Shown: in pieces, positions 25,397 to 33,090 of the stretch
How the letters are laid out: each line of letters opens with the position of its first letter
How positions within the stretch are numbered: the first letter of the stretch is position 1
NCBI GenBank assembly: GCA_900315925.1
Contig: ONAV01000006.1
Coordinates: forward strand, 1-39,447
Reading direction: 5' to 3'
DNA: 39,447 bases
DNA from: an uncultured Selenomonadales bacterium
Lineage (GTDB): Bacteria; Bacillota; Negativicutes; Acidaminococcales; Acidaminococcaceae
The notes under the pieces: generated by a model
Told to the model about the DNA's origin: nothing
What the model saw: the letters and a program-made list of their open reading frames with translations, nothing else
Database searches by the model: none
Translations under genes and position numbers: made by a program

Positions 25397-25524
25397 GAGT
25401 AACTATTCCTTTTGTTGTTCTTTTACATTTCTTTTGTTGCCGGTTTTCCGGAGTTGCCAGATCTGCGTTTCCAAATAAACCGCAACAACAGAAAAATACC
25501 TGAATAAAAACTATCCTTGCTTTC

Positions 25525-26595
25525 TTACCGTATCGTACCGCCGCCGACCACCACGTCATCCTGGTAGAACACCACAGCCTGACCCGGTGTCAGCGCCCGC
25601 TGTGGTTCATCAAACGTTACTTTGATGTTTCCGTCGTCCAACGGTTCAATCACAGCCGGCACATCTTTGGCCCGATAACGGGGCTTGGCCGTGACACGCA
25701 CCGGTCCTTTCAGTTTCGGAACGGAAATCAGATTGCAGCGCTCCGCAATCAATGTGTCAGAGAACAGCGCCTCCTGCGGTCCCAGGTACACAATGTTCTT
25801 TTCCACATCTTTCCGGACCACATAGAGCGGATACTGATAGGCAATCCCCAGTCCTTTCCGCTGCCCGATGGTGTAATGCAGCTGCCCTTTGTGGGTGCCC
25901 AGCACCGTACCGTCCAGATGGATAAACCTTCCCGGTTGCGGCTTACGCCTTGTCATATTCTCAATCACCCGGGCGTAATCCCCGTCCGGCACAAAGCAGA
26001 TATCCTGGCTGTCCGGCTTTCGGGCATTGGCCAGCCCTTCCGTTTCCGCTTTTTCCCGGATGGCCGTCTTCTGCAGATGCCCCAGCGGAAACAGGATACG
26101 GGCCAGCTGTGATTGCGTCAGGGTGTACAGCATATAGCTCTGGTCCTTTTGCCTGTCATCTCCCCGCAGCAGCAGCCAGCGTCCGGTTTCTTCATTAAAT
26201 TTTACATTAGCGTAGTGGCCCGTGGCAATGTAGTCGCATCCCAGCTCTTCCGCTTTCGGAAACAGCTGCCCCAGCTTCACATTCTTGTTGCAGTCCACAC
26301 AGGGATTGGGCGTCCGCCCGCTTTCATACTCCGCAATGAAGTGGTCTATGACAAACTGACGGAAGTACGGACAGAAGTCAAACACGTAATGGGGAAACCC
26401 CATCTTTTCCGCAACCTGCTTCGCGTCCCGCACGTTAGCAAAACTGCTGTCTGTTTCCCCTGTCAGCCCGATGTCTTTGTTTTCAAACATCTTCAGGGTG
26501 ACGCCGACCACATCATAACCCGCTTCCTGCAGCAGCAGTGCCGCCGTACTGCTGTCCACGCCGCCGCTCATGGCCATTAAAACTTTTTGCTTCAT
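25525..26595 (-). CDS. mnmA: tRNA-specific 2-thiouridylase MnmA
   Basis: The 356-residue enzyme puts the 2-thio group on U34 of tRNA-Lys, -Glu and -Gln. It has the N-terminal PP-loop AMSGGVDSSTAA, the catalytic Cys in TPNPCVDCNKN (about residue 100) and the second Cys in SQDICFVPDGDY (about 200). The RNA-binding and beta-barrel end includes LTPGQAVVFY. Length is normal. AAAGG lies seven bases before the ATG. Upstream are a palindromic repeat, an HD gene and an Rrf2 regulator; a cysteine desulfurase, the usual partner, is not in this window. Confidence 0.96.
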   Translation of the reverse strand: MKQKVLMAMSGGVDSSTAALLLQEAGYDVVGVTLKMFENKDIGLTGETDSSFANVRDAKQVAEKMGFPHYVFDFCPYFRQFVIDHFIAEYESGRTPNPCVDCNKNVKLGQLFPKAEELGCDYIATGHYANVKFNEETGRWLLLRGDDRQKDQSYMLYTLTQSQLARILFPLGHLQKTAIREKAETEGLANARKPDSQDICFVPDGDYARVIENMTRRKPQPGRFIHLDGTVLGTHKGQLHYTIGQRKGLGIAYQYPLYVVRKDVEKNIVYLGPQEALFSDTLIAERCNLISVPKLKGPVRVTAKPRYRAKDVPAVIEPLDDGNIKVTFDEPQRALTPGQAVVFYQDDVVVGGGTIR

Positions 26596-26623
26596 TTTAA
26601 AACCTTTTTATGCTCTTCTGCGT

Positions 26624-26781
26624 GACAGGATTCCGCAAAACTGTTCACGTTTGCTATTCCATGGATTTATGCGCCTGTGGCTTCGAAACTCGGGCTGCGC
26701 CCTCAAACAGTCTCGCCACTGCGGCGCATTTCATCTCATGGAATCACGCAACCGCTCTCAATGTTTTGCTTGAATCCTGCC
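26624..26781. repeat. Long palindromic repeat, copy B
   Basis: This 158-bp element is homologous to 8256-8429 and in the same orientation. Arms are GACAGGATTC/GAATCCTGCC, TTCCATG/CATGGAA, GCGCCTGTGGC/GCCACTGCGGCGC, with GGGC-TGC-GCCC at the centre. Where it differs from copy A, both arms usually change together. It lies between the HD gene and mnmA, which read in the same direction. Confidence 0.85.
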
Positions 26782-26803
26782 ACGCATATAAATCTATAAA
26801 ACT

Positions 26804-27385
26804 TTATGCTCCAAATGCAGCGCACTCTGCGTTAATCTTTGCTTCATCTACGCGCATGGCCTCAATGGTTTTTGTAATCAAGTCTTCCAGCGTCCAGCCC
26901 AGCATGTCCGCGCCCTGCTGGATAACCTCCCGGTGACAGCCTGCCGCAAATCTGTGATCTTTGAATTTTTTCTTCACGGATTTCATTTCCATGTCCTGCA
27001 CGCTTTTAGACGGACGCACCAAAGCACAGGCGCCGATGAGTCCCGTCAGTTCGTCACAGGCAAACAGAACTTTTTCCATTTCGTGTTCCGGTTTGATGTC
27101 TACCGTAATCCCGTAACCATGGCTGGCCGTTGCATGGATCAGCCGTTCATCCAGCCCCCGTTCCCGCATGATCTCCTGGGATTTTTTGCAGTGCTGGTCC
27201 GGATACTGTTCAAAATCCAAATCGTGGAGCAAACCCACCAGGCCCCAGAAATCTTCTTCTTCCGCATATCCCAACGTGCGGGCAAAATGGCGCATGGCCC
27301 CTTCCACCGTCAGGGCATGGCGCAGGTGGAACGGGTCTTTATTAAATTCAGTTAATAGTTTCCAGGCTTCTTCTCTTGTAAGCAT
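26804..27385 (-). CDS. HD-superfamily hydrolase (COG2316 type)
   Basis: The 193-residue protein starts MLTREEAWKLLTEFNKDPFHLRHALTVE, typical of the COG2316 predicted hydrolases. The first His is in HLRHALTVEGAMR, the HD pair in GLLHDLDFEQYPDQH (about residue 57), and a later Asp in FACDELTGLI. It is soluble and its substrate is unknown. AAGGA lies six bases before ATG 27385; the ATG at 27403 is too early for it. It reads toward mnmA, separated by the long palindromic repeat. Confidence 0.87.
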   Translation of the reverse strand: MLTREEAWKLLTEFNKDPFHLRHALTVEGAMRHFARTLGYAEEEDFWGLVGLLHDLDFEQYPDQHCKKSQEIMRERGLDERLIHATASHGYGITVDIKPEHEMEKVLFACDELTGLIGACALVRPSKSVQDMEMKSVKKKFKDHRFAAGCHREVIQQGADMLGWTLEDLITKTIEAMRVDEAKINAECAAFGA

Positions 27386-27473
27386 AAGGCATCCTTCTTT
27401 CATTATTAATCAAAATATTTCAATAACGCTTTCCTGAAATTTCGCAAACCATTGATAACTGCAAACGATTTCC

Positions 27474-27911
27474 TCAAATCACATAATCGGCGCCGGCTTT
27501 TTCATGATACCGTTTCACCAGATCCGCCAGAGTGATGTGATCTACCACCTGATTCACTGCCTCTTCAATTTGCTGCCAGACCTCCAGGGTCACGCAGGTC
27601 CGCTCCATTTCGCAGACACCGCTTCCGGCTTCCAGACAGGATACCGGCGCCAGACTGCCTTCCGTAGTCCGGAGAATGTCCCCTACGGTATATTCTTCCG
27701 GTGGTTTCGTCAGCTGGTACCCGCCCTGGGCGCCCCGGGCACTGCGCACCAAGCCCGCCCGGCTCAGCTGGGTAATGATCTGTTCCAGATATTTGTCGGA
27801 AATATTCTGCCGCTGGGACACTGCCTTCAGCGGAATATATCCGCATTCGTAATGTACTGCCAGGTCCAGCATCAGCCGCGTGGCGTACCGCCCTTTTGTC
27901 GAAATCCGCAT
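27474..27911 (-). CDS. Rrf2-family regulator, IscR-like
   Basis: The 145-residue protein begins MRISTKGRYATRLMLDLAVHY, the Rrf2 winged-helix start, with SARGAQGGYQLTKPPEEYTVGDILR for wing and dimer helix. Three cysteines in SCLEAGSGVCEMERTC (C-x7-C-x5-C, about residues 91-105) could bind an Fe-S cluster as in IscR, although the first gap is longer than in E. coli IscR. It could sense Fe-S status or cysteine supply. ATG 27911 follows GAGGTG by eight bases. It is followed downstream by an HD gene and mnmA, whose sulfur transfer fits an Fe-S/cysteine theme. Confidence 0.9.
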   Translation of the reverse strand: MRISTKGRYATRLMLDLAVHYECGYIPLKAVSQRQNISDKYLEQIITQLSRAGLVRSARGAQGGYQLTKPPEEYTVGDILRTTEGSLAPVSCLEAGSGVCEMERTCVTLEVWQQIEEAVNQVVDHITLADLVKRYHEKAGADYVI

Positions 27912-27939
27912 ACTGCAATCACCTCTTTCGGAAAACTTC

Positions 27940-27971
27940 AGGAACACCGATGCAGCAGTGTCTCCCTAAAA
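27940..27971. repeat. Short hairpin repeat, degenerate full copy
   Basis: GGAACAC-CG and CAGTGTCTCC pair around ATGCAG. It lies in the leader of the Rrf2 gene, and is related to the element at 23671. Confidence 0.45.
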
Positions 27972-28037
27972 CTGCAACGGCTCCATAGGGAAAGGGAAAG
28001 TTAAACCTTTCACGCAATATCATTGTATTCTTACTGT

Positions 28038-28079
28038 AATATATGCCTATATTCTACTATGAATTAAGTGATATCGCAA
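28038..28079 (-). promoter_or_regulatory. Rrf2 gene promoter with palindrome
   Basis: On the minus strand TTGCGA (28074-28079) and TAGAAT (28051-28056) are 17 bp apart. A perfect inverted repeat AATATA-TGCC-TATATT (28038-28053) covers the end of the -10 and the start of transcription, a good place for autoregulation by the Rrf2 protein. Confidence 0.6.
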
Positions 28080-28092
28080 GTTGTTTTTCAGA

Positions 28093-28143
28093 AAACAAAA
28101 ACTCCTTTTCGGCCCGCAATCCGCAACTGCAAACCGAAAAGGA
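28093..28143 (-). terminator. Terminator after the symporter gene
   Basis: TCCTTTTCGG (28103-28112) pairs with CCGAAAAGGA (28134-28143). The minus strand then runs GTTTTTGTTTTC. It ends the minus-strand symporter transcript before the Rrf2 promoter. Confidence 0.75.
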
Positions 28144-28240
28144 ATGTAGATTCATGGTATTTACTTTTTCTCTACGTTCTTCTCTTTATCATAGGAAACG
28201 CGACGACACGTAACCGATTCCGGGAAAAAACGAAACGGAC

Positions 28241-29854
28241 CTACTCCGCCGTATAGGTTTCTTTGTCTACCTGCTTCTCGCTGCAGGCCAGCATCATCGT
28301 AGAAGCGACGTCTGAGGTTACATTGCCCACGGTGCGGAACATTCCCACCGGGCTATCTATGGGAAGAAAGAGGGCGACAGCCGCTGTCGGTATCCCCACC
28401 GCCTCAAACACCGTGCTCAGCCCGATGATAGCGCTGCCGGGGCAGCCGGCCATGGTCACCGAGACCAGGAACGTGGATACGGTCAGCGTCACGAGGGTAT
28501 TCAGATTCAGTCCCACGCCTAACGAACGCGCCATCAGAACCGCTATCATCGCAGTATAAAAGCTGCTGCCGTTCATATTAAACTGCAGTCCCACCGGTAT
28601 GGAGAACATGGCCAGCCGTGAGTCAACGCCCAGTTTTTCCGCGCAAAGCTTCAGAGTCATCGGGATACAGGCGTTGGAACTGTTCAGGGAAAACGGAATC
28701 GGCGCAAAGGTCAGGGCCTTTTTCAGGAACGGAACCGGTGAAATTTTTCCCGCCAGGGTTACAAACAGGCCGGACGCAAGGACAATCAGCGCCATCCCTA
28801 CCGCATTCGCCGCCAGCACAATACCCAGGGACAGCAGCGCGTCTGTTCCGGTAGTCAGCATGAGCTGCACCATGGAGCAAAACACCACGAGAGGAATAAA
28901 TTTCACCACGACGTTCATGACGTCCATGAAGAAGAAGTTAAAGAATTCAATCAGCTCTTTCACTACGTTGGCCCGTTCCCCTGCCCGGTTGACAATGATA
29001 CCGAAAAAGCAGGCCAAGAACAGCATCTGAAGCACATTTCCGGTAGCAAAAGGCTGAATCAGGTTGGCAGGAATGATGCCCGTAATCATATCCAGCAGGG
29101 ATAAGCCCGGCTTAACATCCATATCCTGTTGGGGGACAGCTGCCGCCAGCCCGGACAGGCCATCGGAAAAGAAAATCAGTCCAAACACAACCCCCAATAC
29201 CGTACAGACAAACAGCTTCACCAGGGACAACATGATCAGTTTCCCGCCTATGCGTCCTACATCGGTGGCGTTGGACATGTGGGTGATACCGGCGATGACC
29301 GAGATGAAAATCATAGGACCGATAGTCATGGAAAGCGCATTCATAAACATCCGCAGCGCAGATCCGGCCAGCGTGACATTGATCTGTTCCAGCGCATCCG
29401 CGCTTACGGTTTCTTTTAACAGAAGTCCGCAGACAATCCCCAGTACAATCCCGATAACCGTATTGCGGAAATCCTTGGATGCGGATTTGTGGATCCGTAT
29501 GGAAACAAGATTCTTTCCGTTCTTCCTGGAATACCCCACCTCTTCCCGGTGCGCTTTCAGTATGGCAAGACCGTAGGCATCTTCCTTCCCTTCGTTTACC
29601 TCGGTCATTTCCACCAGGGGATTATACTGCTCCCCAAGGGATTCCAGACGCATACTGATATCGCCAAAACGGCGGTGCAACGTAACCGTTACCGAAAAAT
29701 CCGCCGGATCCCCGGCCCCTTTGGACAGACGGAGGAATGTTTCTTCCAGCAATAGTTGAGCCGTAAGGATTTCCTTTTGGGAAATTTTGGCTCTGGACAA
29801 TTCCTGTTCCAGCCATCCCATGGTTTCTGTAAAGGTGCTATTGCTCAATACCAC
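28241..29854 (-). CDS. Dicarboxylate/amino acid:cation symporter with N-terminal RsbW-like ATPase domain
   Basis: From about residue 135 the protein is a DAACS/SDF-family carrier with eight spans and re-entrant loops: SMTIGPMIFISVIAGI, the serine-rich FSLNSSNACIPMT (in place of the usual SSSATLP), LQFNMNGSSFYT, and DSPVGMFRTVGNVTSD near the end. It would import dicarboxylates or acidic amino acids with Na+ or H+. Residues 1-130 resemble the HATPase_c_2 fold of RsbW/SpoIIAB: ILTAQLLLEETFLRL (N-box-like helix without the Asn) and DAYGLAILKAHREEVGYSRK (G2-box-like), then the last strand LVSIRIHKS. The frame opens at TTG 29902, but GTG 29854 ten bases after AGGAGG is more likely (537 aa). The fusion suggests cytoplasmic ATP or partner sensing by the carrier; this is inference. 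Confidence 0.85.
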   Translation of the reverse strand: MVLSNSTFTETMGWLEQELSRAKISQKEILTAQLLLEETFLRLSKGAGDPADFSVTVTLHRRFGDISMRLESLGEQYNPLVEMTEVNEGKEDAYGLAILKAHREEVGYSRKNGKNLVSIRIHKSASKDFRNTVIGIVLGIVCGLLLKETVSADALEQINVTLAGSALRMFMNALSMTIGPMIFISVIAGITHMSNATDVGRIGGKLIMLSLVKLFVCTVLGVVFGLIFFSDGLSGLAAAVPQQDMDVKPGLSLLDMITGIIPANLIQPFATGNVLQMLFLACFFGIIVNRAGERANVVKELIEFFNFFFMDVMNVVVKFIPLVVFCSMVQLMLTTGTDALLSLGIVLAANAVGMALIVLASGLFVTLAGKISPVPFLKKALTFAPIPFSLNSSNACIPMTLKLCAEKLGVDSRLAMFSIPVGLQFNMNGSSFYTAMIAVLMARSLGVGLNLNTLVTLTVSTFLVSVTMAGCPGSAIIGLSTVFEAVGIPTAAVALFLPIDSPVGMFRTVGNVTSDVASTMMLACSEKQVDKETYTAE

Positions 29855-29949
29855 AATGTTTAAGCCTCCTGTTATCACGCTGCTTTTGTCGTTAAACAGC
29901 AAGACGTACCGTGACCTTACCGATTATGTCCCGTTATTCATCCGGGAAA

Positions 29950-30345
29950 TTACTTACGGCTTTTCTTCTCCGCCTTTCTGGCTTCTTTGGCATCCTGAGC
30001 CCGTTTTTCCTTCACCTTGGCCCACAGGTCGATGACTGTCTTCATCCATTCAATCATGGCCAGCTTGCCGAACTGGTGCCAGGTTTCACACTCCGTGTTC
30101 TTCGCAATAAATGCATTCCATTTTTCCTGATTTACTTTTTCGATTTCCAGCGGGTTCGTCAGGCCGAAGTCACTTTTGAACAGCATATCATCCATGGAAG
30201 TGAATTTGCTGTTCTCTTTCATAAATTTTTCATTAAACAGTTCCTGAAAGGTCATCTGCTGCATCAGACGGCCCAGTTCCGGGTCCGCTTTGTACATGTC
30301 CATATATTTTTTAAACTCAAACTCTATTTTTTTTGCGTCAACCAT
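29950..30345 (-). CDS. Small soluble protein of unknown function
   Basis: No family was recognised. The 131-residue protein is highly charged and helical, with about 10 methionines in the first 55 residues (YMDMYKADPELGRLMQQM, MDDMLFKS), a Trp-rich stretch (EKWNAF, CETWHQF, IEWMKTVIDLWAKV), and a Lys/Arg/Ala/Glu tail (about 110-131) that may form a coiled coil or bind nucleic acid. AGGAGG lies five bases before the ATG. It is upstream of the symporter gene on the same strand, 95 nt apart. Confidence 0.7.
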   Translation of the reverse strand: MVDAKKIEFEFKKYMDMYKADPELGRLMQQMTFQELFNEKFMKENSKFTSMDDMLFKSDFGLTNPLEIEKVNQEKWNAFIAKNTECETWHQFGKLAMIEWMKTVIDLWAKVKEKRAQDAKEARKAEKKSRK

Positions 30346-30696
30346 GTCGTCCTCCTAAATTTAAAACGTCTGCATTATTGTAACACATTTTTTCCTGTTT
30401 TTCTATAATTGTGTTTCATGCAAGTCCGTTTTGGCAAAAAGTTATTCTTTTTACAGGAAATGCTATCATTGTTTCTCATACTTAAGGAAACGCTGATTAA
30501 AAAAGCCACAAAAAAAACTTATTTAAGTCACGGTTTTGCCGCACCCTGCTGTTATGATACAGCTAACAAAAATATCCGGTGGGAGATGCCGGATACAACC
30601 AAATGAAGAGCTGATGCCGGTGGATAAAGAGCAGACAAGCCTGACATCAGTTCATTCCGGAAATAAGTACGGCAAAAGCCGAAACGGAGGATTATC
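30346..30696. other. Intergenic region with structured leader of the His-rich gene
   Basis: The 350 nt hold a half-copy of the short repeat (30482-30504) and two inverted repeats on the plus strand: TATCCGG/CCGGATA (30573-30579 and 30589-30595), and ATGAA-gag-CTGATG / CATCAG-TTCAT (30603-30655). No riboswitch class I know fits. A 65-codon plus-strand frame (30409-30606) looks non-coding. Confidence 0.5.
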
Positions 30697-31434
30697 ATGA
30701 TGATGCACAAAAAATTACAAAAAATATTGGCAATCGCACTGATGACAAGTTTCTTCAGTACCTCTTTCATAATGGGAGTTTCCGAAGCGGCGCCGGCCCG
30801 TCATGCCGGCGGACAGCGTCCCCCGCAGACACAGCAGGTCCGCCCGGTACATAAAAGCAGTTCCGGCCATCAGGCAAGACCGGCCATGCATCGAAGCAAT
30901 CCCGGACATCAGGGCCCGGCGGTTCACAAGAACATTCCCAAACAGCAGGGTTCTGGCATGCACCGGAGCACACAGCATCACAAAGCACAGCCCATGATGC
31001 ACAAGAGTGGCCCCGCCCATCATGGTCCGGCAGTTCATAAGAACATTCCCAAACAGCAGGGTTCCGGTATGCACAGGAACACGCCCCATCACAAGGCACA
31101 GCCTATGATGCACAAAAGCGGTCCCGCTCATCACGGACCAGCTGTACACAAAGGCGGCCCTGTCCATCACGGCCCTGCAATCCATAAAGCACCCCATCAT
31201 AAAGGCCAGCCTATGATGCACAGAGGCGGTACCATCCACCACCGCGGTCCTGTTGTAGTGCAGCGGCATCATCCGGCGCCGCCACCACCGCCCCACCATC
31301 ACCATAACGACCATCGCAGCATGCACAGCGGCGACTGGATCGGTGCATTACTCGTAGGCGGAATCATCGGCGCCATCATCGCCAACAACAGCCATCATAA
31401 GGCTGATACTGTGGAATATGTGTACGCAGATTGA
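30697..31434 (+). CDS. Secreted histidine-rich repeat protein
   Basis: The 245-residue precursor has a signal peptide (hydrophobic LAIALMTSFFSTSFIMGVSEA, cleaved before APARH). Residues about 35-200 are low-complexity with 39 histidines in the whole protein. A 37-residue unit containing VHKNIPKQQGSGMHR and HHKAQPMMHKSGPAHHG is repeated twice, with a 111-nt DNA period. A Pro/His run (PPPPPHHHHND) precedes a Gly-rich hydrophobic segment WIGALLVGGIIGAIIANN (about 215-232). The histidines suggest binding of Zn, Ni, Co or Cu in the periplasm or outside, perhaps for storage or resistance. No metal transporter is next to it. GGAGG lies six bases before the first of three ATGs. Confidence 0.8.
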   Translation: MMMHKKLQKILAIALMTSFFSTSFIMGVSEAAPARHAGGQRPPQTQQVRPVHKSSSGHQARPAMHRSNPGHQGPAVHKNIPKQQGSGMHRSTQHHKAQPMMHKSGPAHHGPAVHKNIPKQQGSGMHRNTPHHKAQPMMHKSGPAHHGPAVHKGGPVHHGPAIHKAPHHKGQPMMHRGGTIHHRGPVVVQRHHPAPPPPPHHHHNDHRSMHSGDWIGALLVGGIIGAIIANNSHHKADTVEYVYAD

Positions 31435-31568
31435 ATTAAGAAGGCGCTGATAAACAGCACACGTCGCCTATAAATTATGCTACGGAAACCAGAACTAACG
31501 AGTAGCGTACAGATTCACCAAATAACTTTACAGACACCTCCCTGCGTAAATACATGACACCTCTCTTA

Positions 31569-31615
31569 AAAAGGGACTGGTAACAGGATCAATTCCTGTC
31601 CAGTCCCTTTTGCTT
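31569..31615 (+). terminator. Terminator downstream of the His-rich gene
   Basis: AAAAGGGACTGG (31569-31580) pairs with CCAGTCCCTTTT (31600-31611), and an inner ACAGG/CCTGT extends the stem; TGCTTTATTT follows. The A-rich 5' side makes it usable for leftward transcripts also. Confidence 0.85.
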
Positions 31616-31638
31616 TATTTGTCTTCCTCTAACTAAAG

Positions 31639-31698
31639 TCAATTTTCTAATAAGTCTTCCATTGTACATCCAAGTACCTTGGCAATATTATATAAAGC
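31639..31698 (-). pseudogene. C-terminal remnant of an XRE/Cro-CI family regulator
   Basis: The minus strand reads ALYNIAKVLGCTMEDLLEN followed by stop, the typical last helix of an HTH_3 domain (L..IA..L.C...DLLE). The frame stops making sense exactly where the IS left end begins at 31699. The missing N-terminal part is not found on the other side of the IS. Confidence 0.7.
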
Positions 31699-33039
31699 GA
31701 TAAGGTACAATAAGTTGCGCAAAATTAAATAGACATGGTGTAAATCCTTTTGTAGAATTAAGTTACCACACCAAATCAACAAGGAGGATTTACCCATGTC
31801 CAACAATATTATACAGTTGAATCAAGAATTAATCCACAATGAATTAAAGGATTTGGTAAAAAACAGTGTCGAAGAAACACTGAATGCTTTACTGGATCAC
31901 GAAGCGGAGAATCTCGTTAATGCACAGAAATACGAGCGTTCCGCAAACCGTCAGGGCTACCGGGCCGGTCATTACAACCGTAAGCTGCAGACCACTGCCG
32001 GTAATGTAGACTTAAAAGTTCCTAAGCTAAAAGGGCTTTCCTTCGAGACAGCGATTATCGAACGCTATCGCCGCAGGGAAACCTCTGTGGAAGAAGCACT
32101 CATCGAAATGTATCTGGCCGGAGTATCCGTCCGTCGTGTGGAGGATATCACCGAAGCCCTGTGGGGCACAAAGGTATCGCCGGGCACAATCAGCAACTTA
32201 AATAAAAAGGCTTATACACACATCGAAGCCTGGCGTACACGTCCCCTCACCGGGGCCTATCCCTATGTCTATGTAGATGGCATTTACTTAAAACGCAGTT
32301 GGGGTGGCGAGATCCAGAACGTATCTGTACTGGTTGCCATCGGTGTAAACGAAGAAGGATCACGAGAAATTCTTGGTGCAGCAGAAGGCCTCAAGGAAGA
32401 CAGGCAAAGCTGGAAGAACTTCTTTATCTGGCTCAAAAGCCGTGGCCTGCAGGGCGTTCGTCTTATTATCGGAGATAAGAACCTGGGTATGTTGGAATCT
32501 ATACCCGAAGTCTTCCCGGATGCCGCATATCAGCGTTGTACTGTACACTTCTACCGAAATATCTTCTCGGTAACACCCCGGAAGAAGATGCGTGTCGTGA
32601 GCTTAATGCTTAAAGCAATCCATGCCCAGGAAAGCAAAGCGGCAGCACGGGAGAAAGCCAGACAGGTAGCCGATAAACTTCGTGAGATGAAATTGTCTGC
32701 GGCTGCCAGAAAAGTTGAAGAAGGCATAGAGGAAACTCTGACCTATATGAACTTTCCTACAGAGCATTGGCGTAAGATCCGTACCAACAATGCTATGGAG
32801 CGGGTCAACCGGGAGATTAAACGACGGACGAAGGCCATAGGCGCATTTCCCGATGGAGCAAGCGCCTTGATGCTAGTCTATGCCAGACTTCGTTATGTGG
32901 CAAACAGCCGCTGGGGGTGCAAGAATTATATGAATATGGATCATCTGAACGAAATCGCAGATGAATCATATGAGTATATAGATTGAATTCAACCACTACA
33001 AGGGGATTTTAAAATTTGCGCAAAACTATTGACACTATC
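31699..33039 (+). mobile_element. IS256-family insertion sequence
   Basis: About 1.34 kb, with one transposase gene and imperfect terminal inverted repeats. The left end is GATAAGGTACAATAAGTTGC and the right end, read from the minus strand, is GATAGTGTCAATAGTTTTGC; both continue GCAAA. The ends share most of 25 bases with one compensated gap. Size and ends fit IS256. The 8-9 bases on each side differ, so no target duplication is visible. Confidence 0.85.
31796..32986 (+). CDS. IS256 family (Mutator type) transposase
   Basis: The 396-residue protein is full length for the family. It has the N-terminal RQGYRAGHYNR segment, the first catalytic Asp in YVYVDGIYLK (about residue 160), the second in LIIGDKNLG (about 225, usually ISDxHKGL), the CTVHFYRNI motif, and the catalytic Glu in RTNNAMERVNREIKRR (about 340). 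All three acidic residues are present, so it could be active. AAGGAGG lies about seven bases upstream of the ATG. Confidence 0.95.
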   Translation: MSNNIIQLNQELIHNELKDLVKNSVEETLNALLDHEAENLVNAQKYERSANRQGYRAGHYNRKLQTTAGNVDLKVPKLKGLSFETAIIERYRRRETSVEEALIEMYLAGVSVRRVEDITEALWGTKVSPGTISNLNKKAYTHIEAWRTRPLTGAYPYVYVDGIYLKRSWGGEIQNVSVLVAIGVNEEGSREILGAAEGLKEDRQSWKNFFIWLKSRGLQGVRLIIGDKNLGMLESIPEVFPDAAYQRCTVHFYRNIFSVTPRKKMRVVSLMLKAIHAQESKAAAREKARQVADKLREMKLSAAARKVEEGIEETLTYMNFPTEHWRKIRTNNAMERVNREIKRRTKAIGAFPDGASALMLVYARLRYVANSRWGCKNYMNMDHLNEIADESYEYID

Positions 33040-33090
33040 TCTTCTTCTATAACTGTCTTTAGCCTATTATGCTAATTTCTCTTTACCCCC

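Larger units (their letters stand above)
31435..31795. other. Region between the His-rich gene and the transposase
   Basis: Contains a variant short repeat (31436-31475), a terminator (31569-31615), a 19-codon XRE regulator remnant (31639-31698) and the left end of the IS (from 31699). Sequence between 31476 and 31568 shows nothing recognisable. Confidence 0.6.

Noticed and set aside
30409-30606. 65-codon plus-strand frame before the His-rich gene
   Set aside because: No ribosome site; it overlaps a short repeat and hairpins and its product is not protein-like.
30715-31326. 203-codon minus-strand frame opposite the His-rich gene
   Set aside because: It is the mirror of the repetitive His-codon pattern; the plus-strand frame has a signal peptide and a ribosome site.
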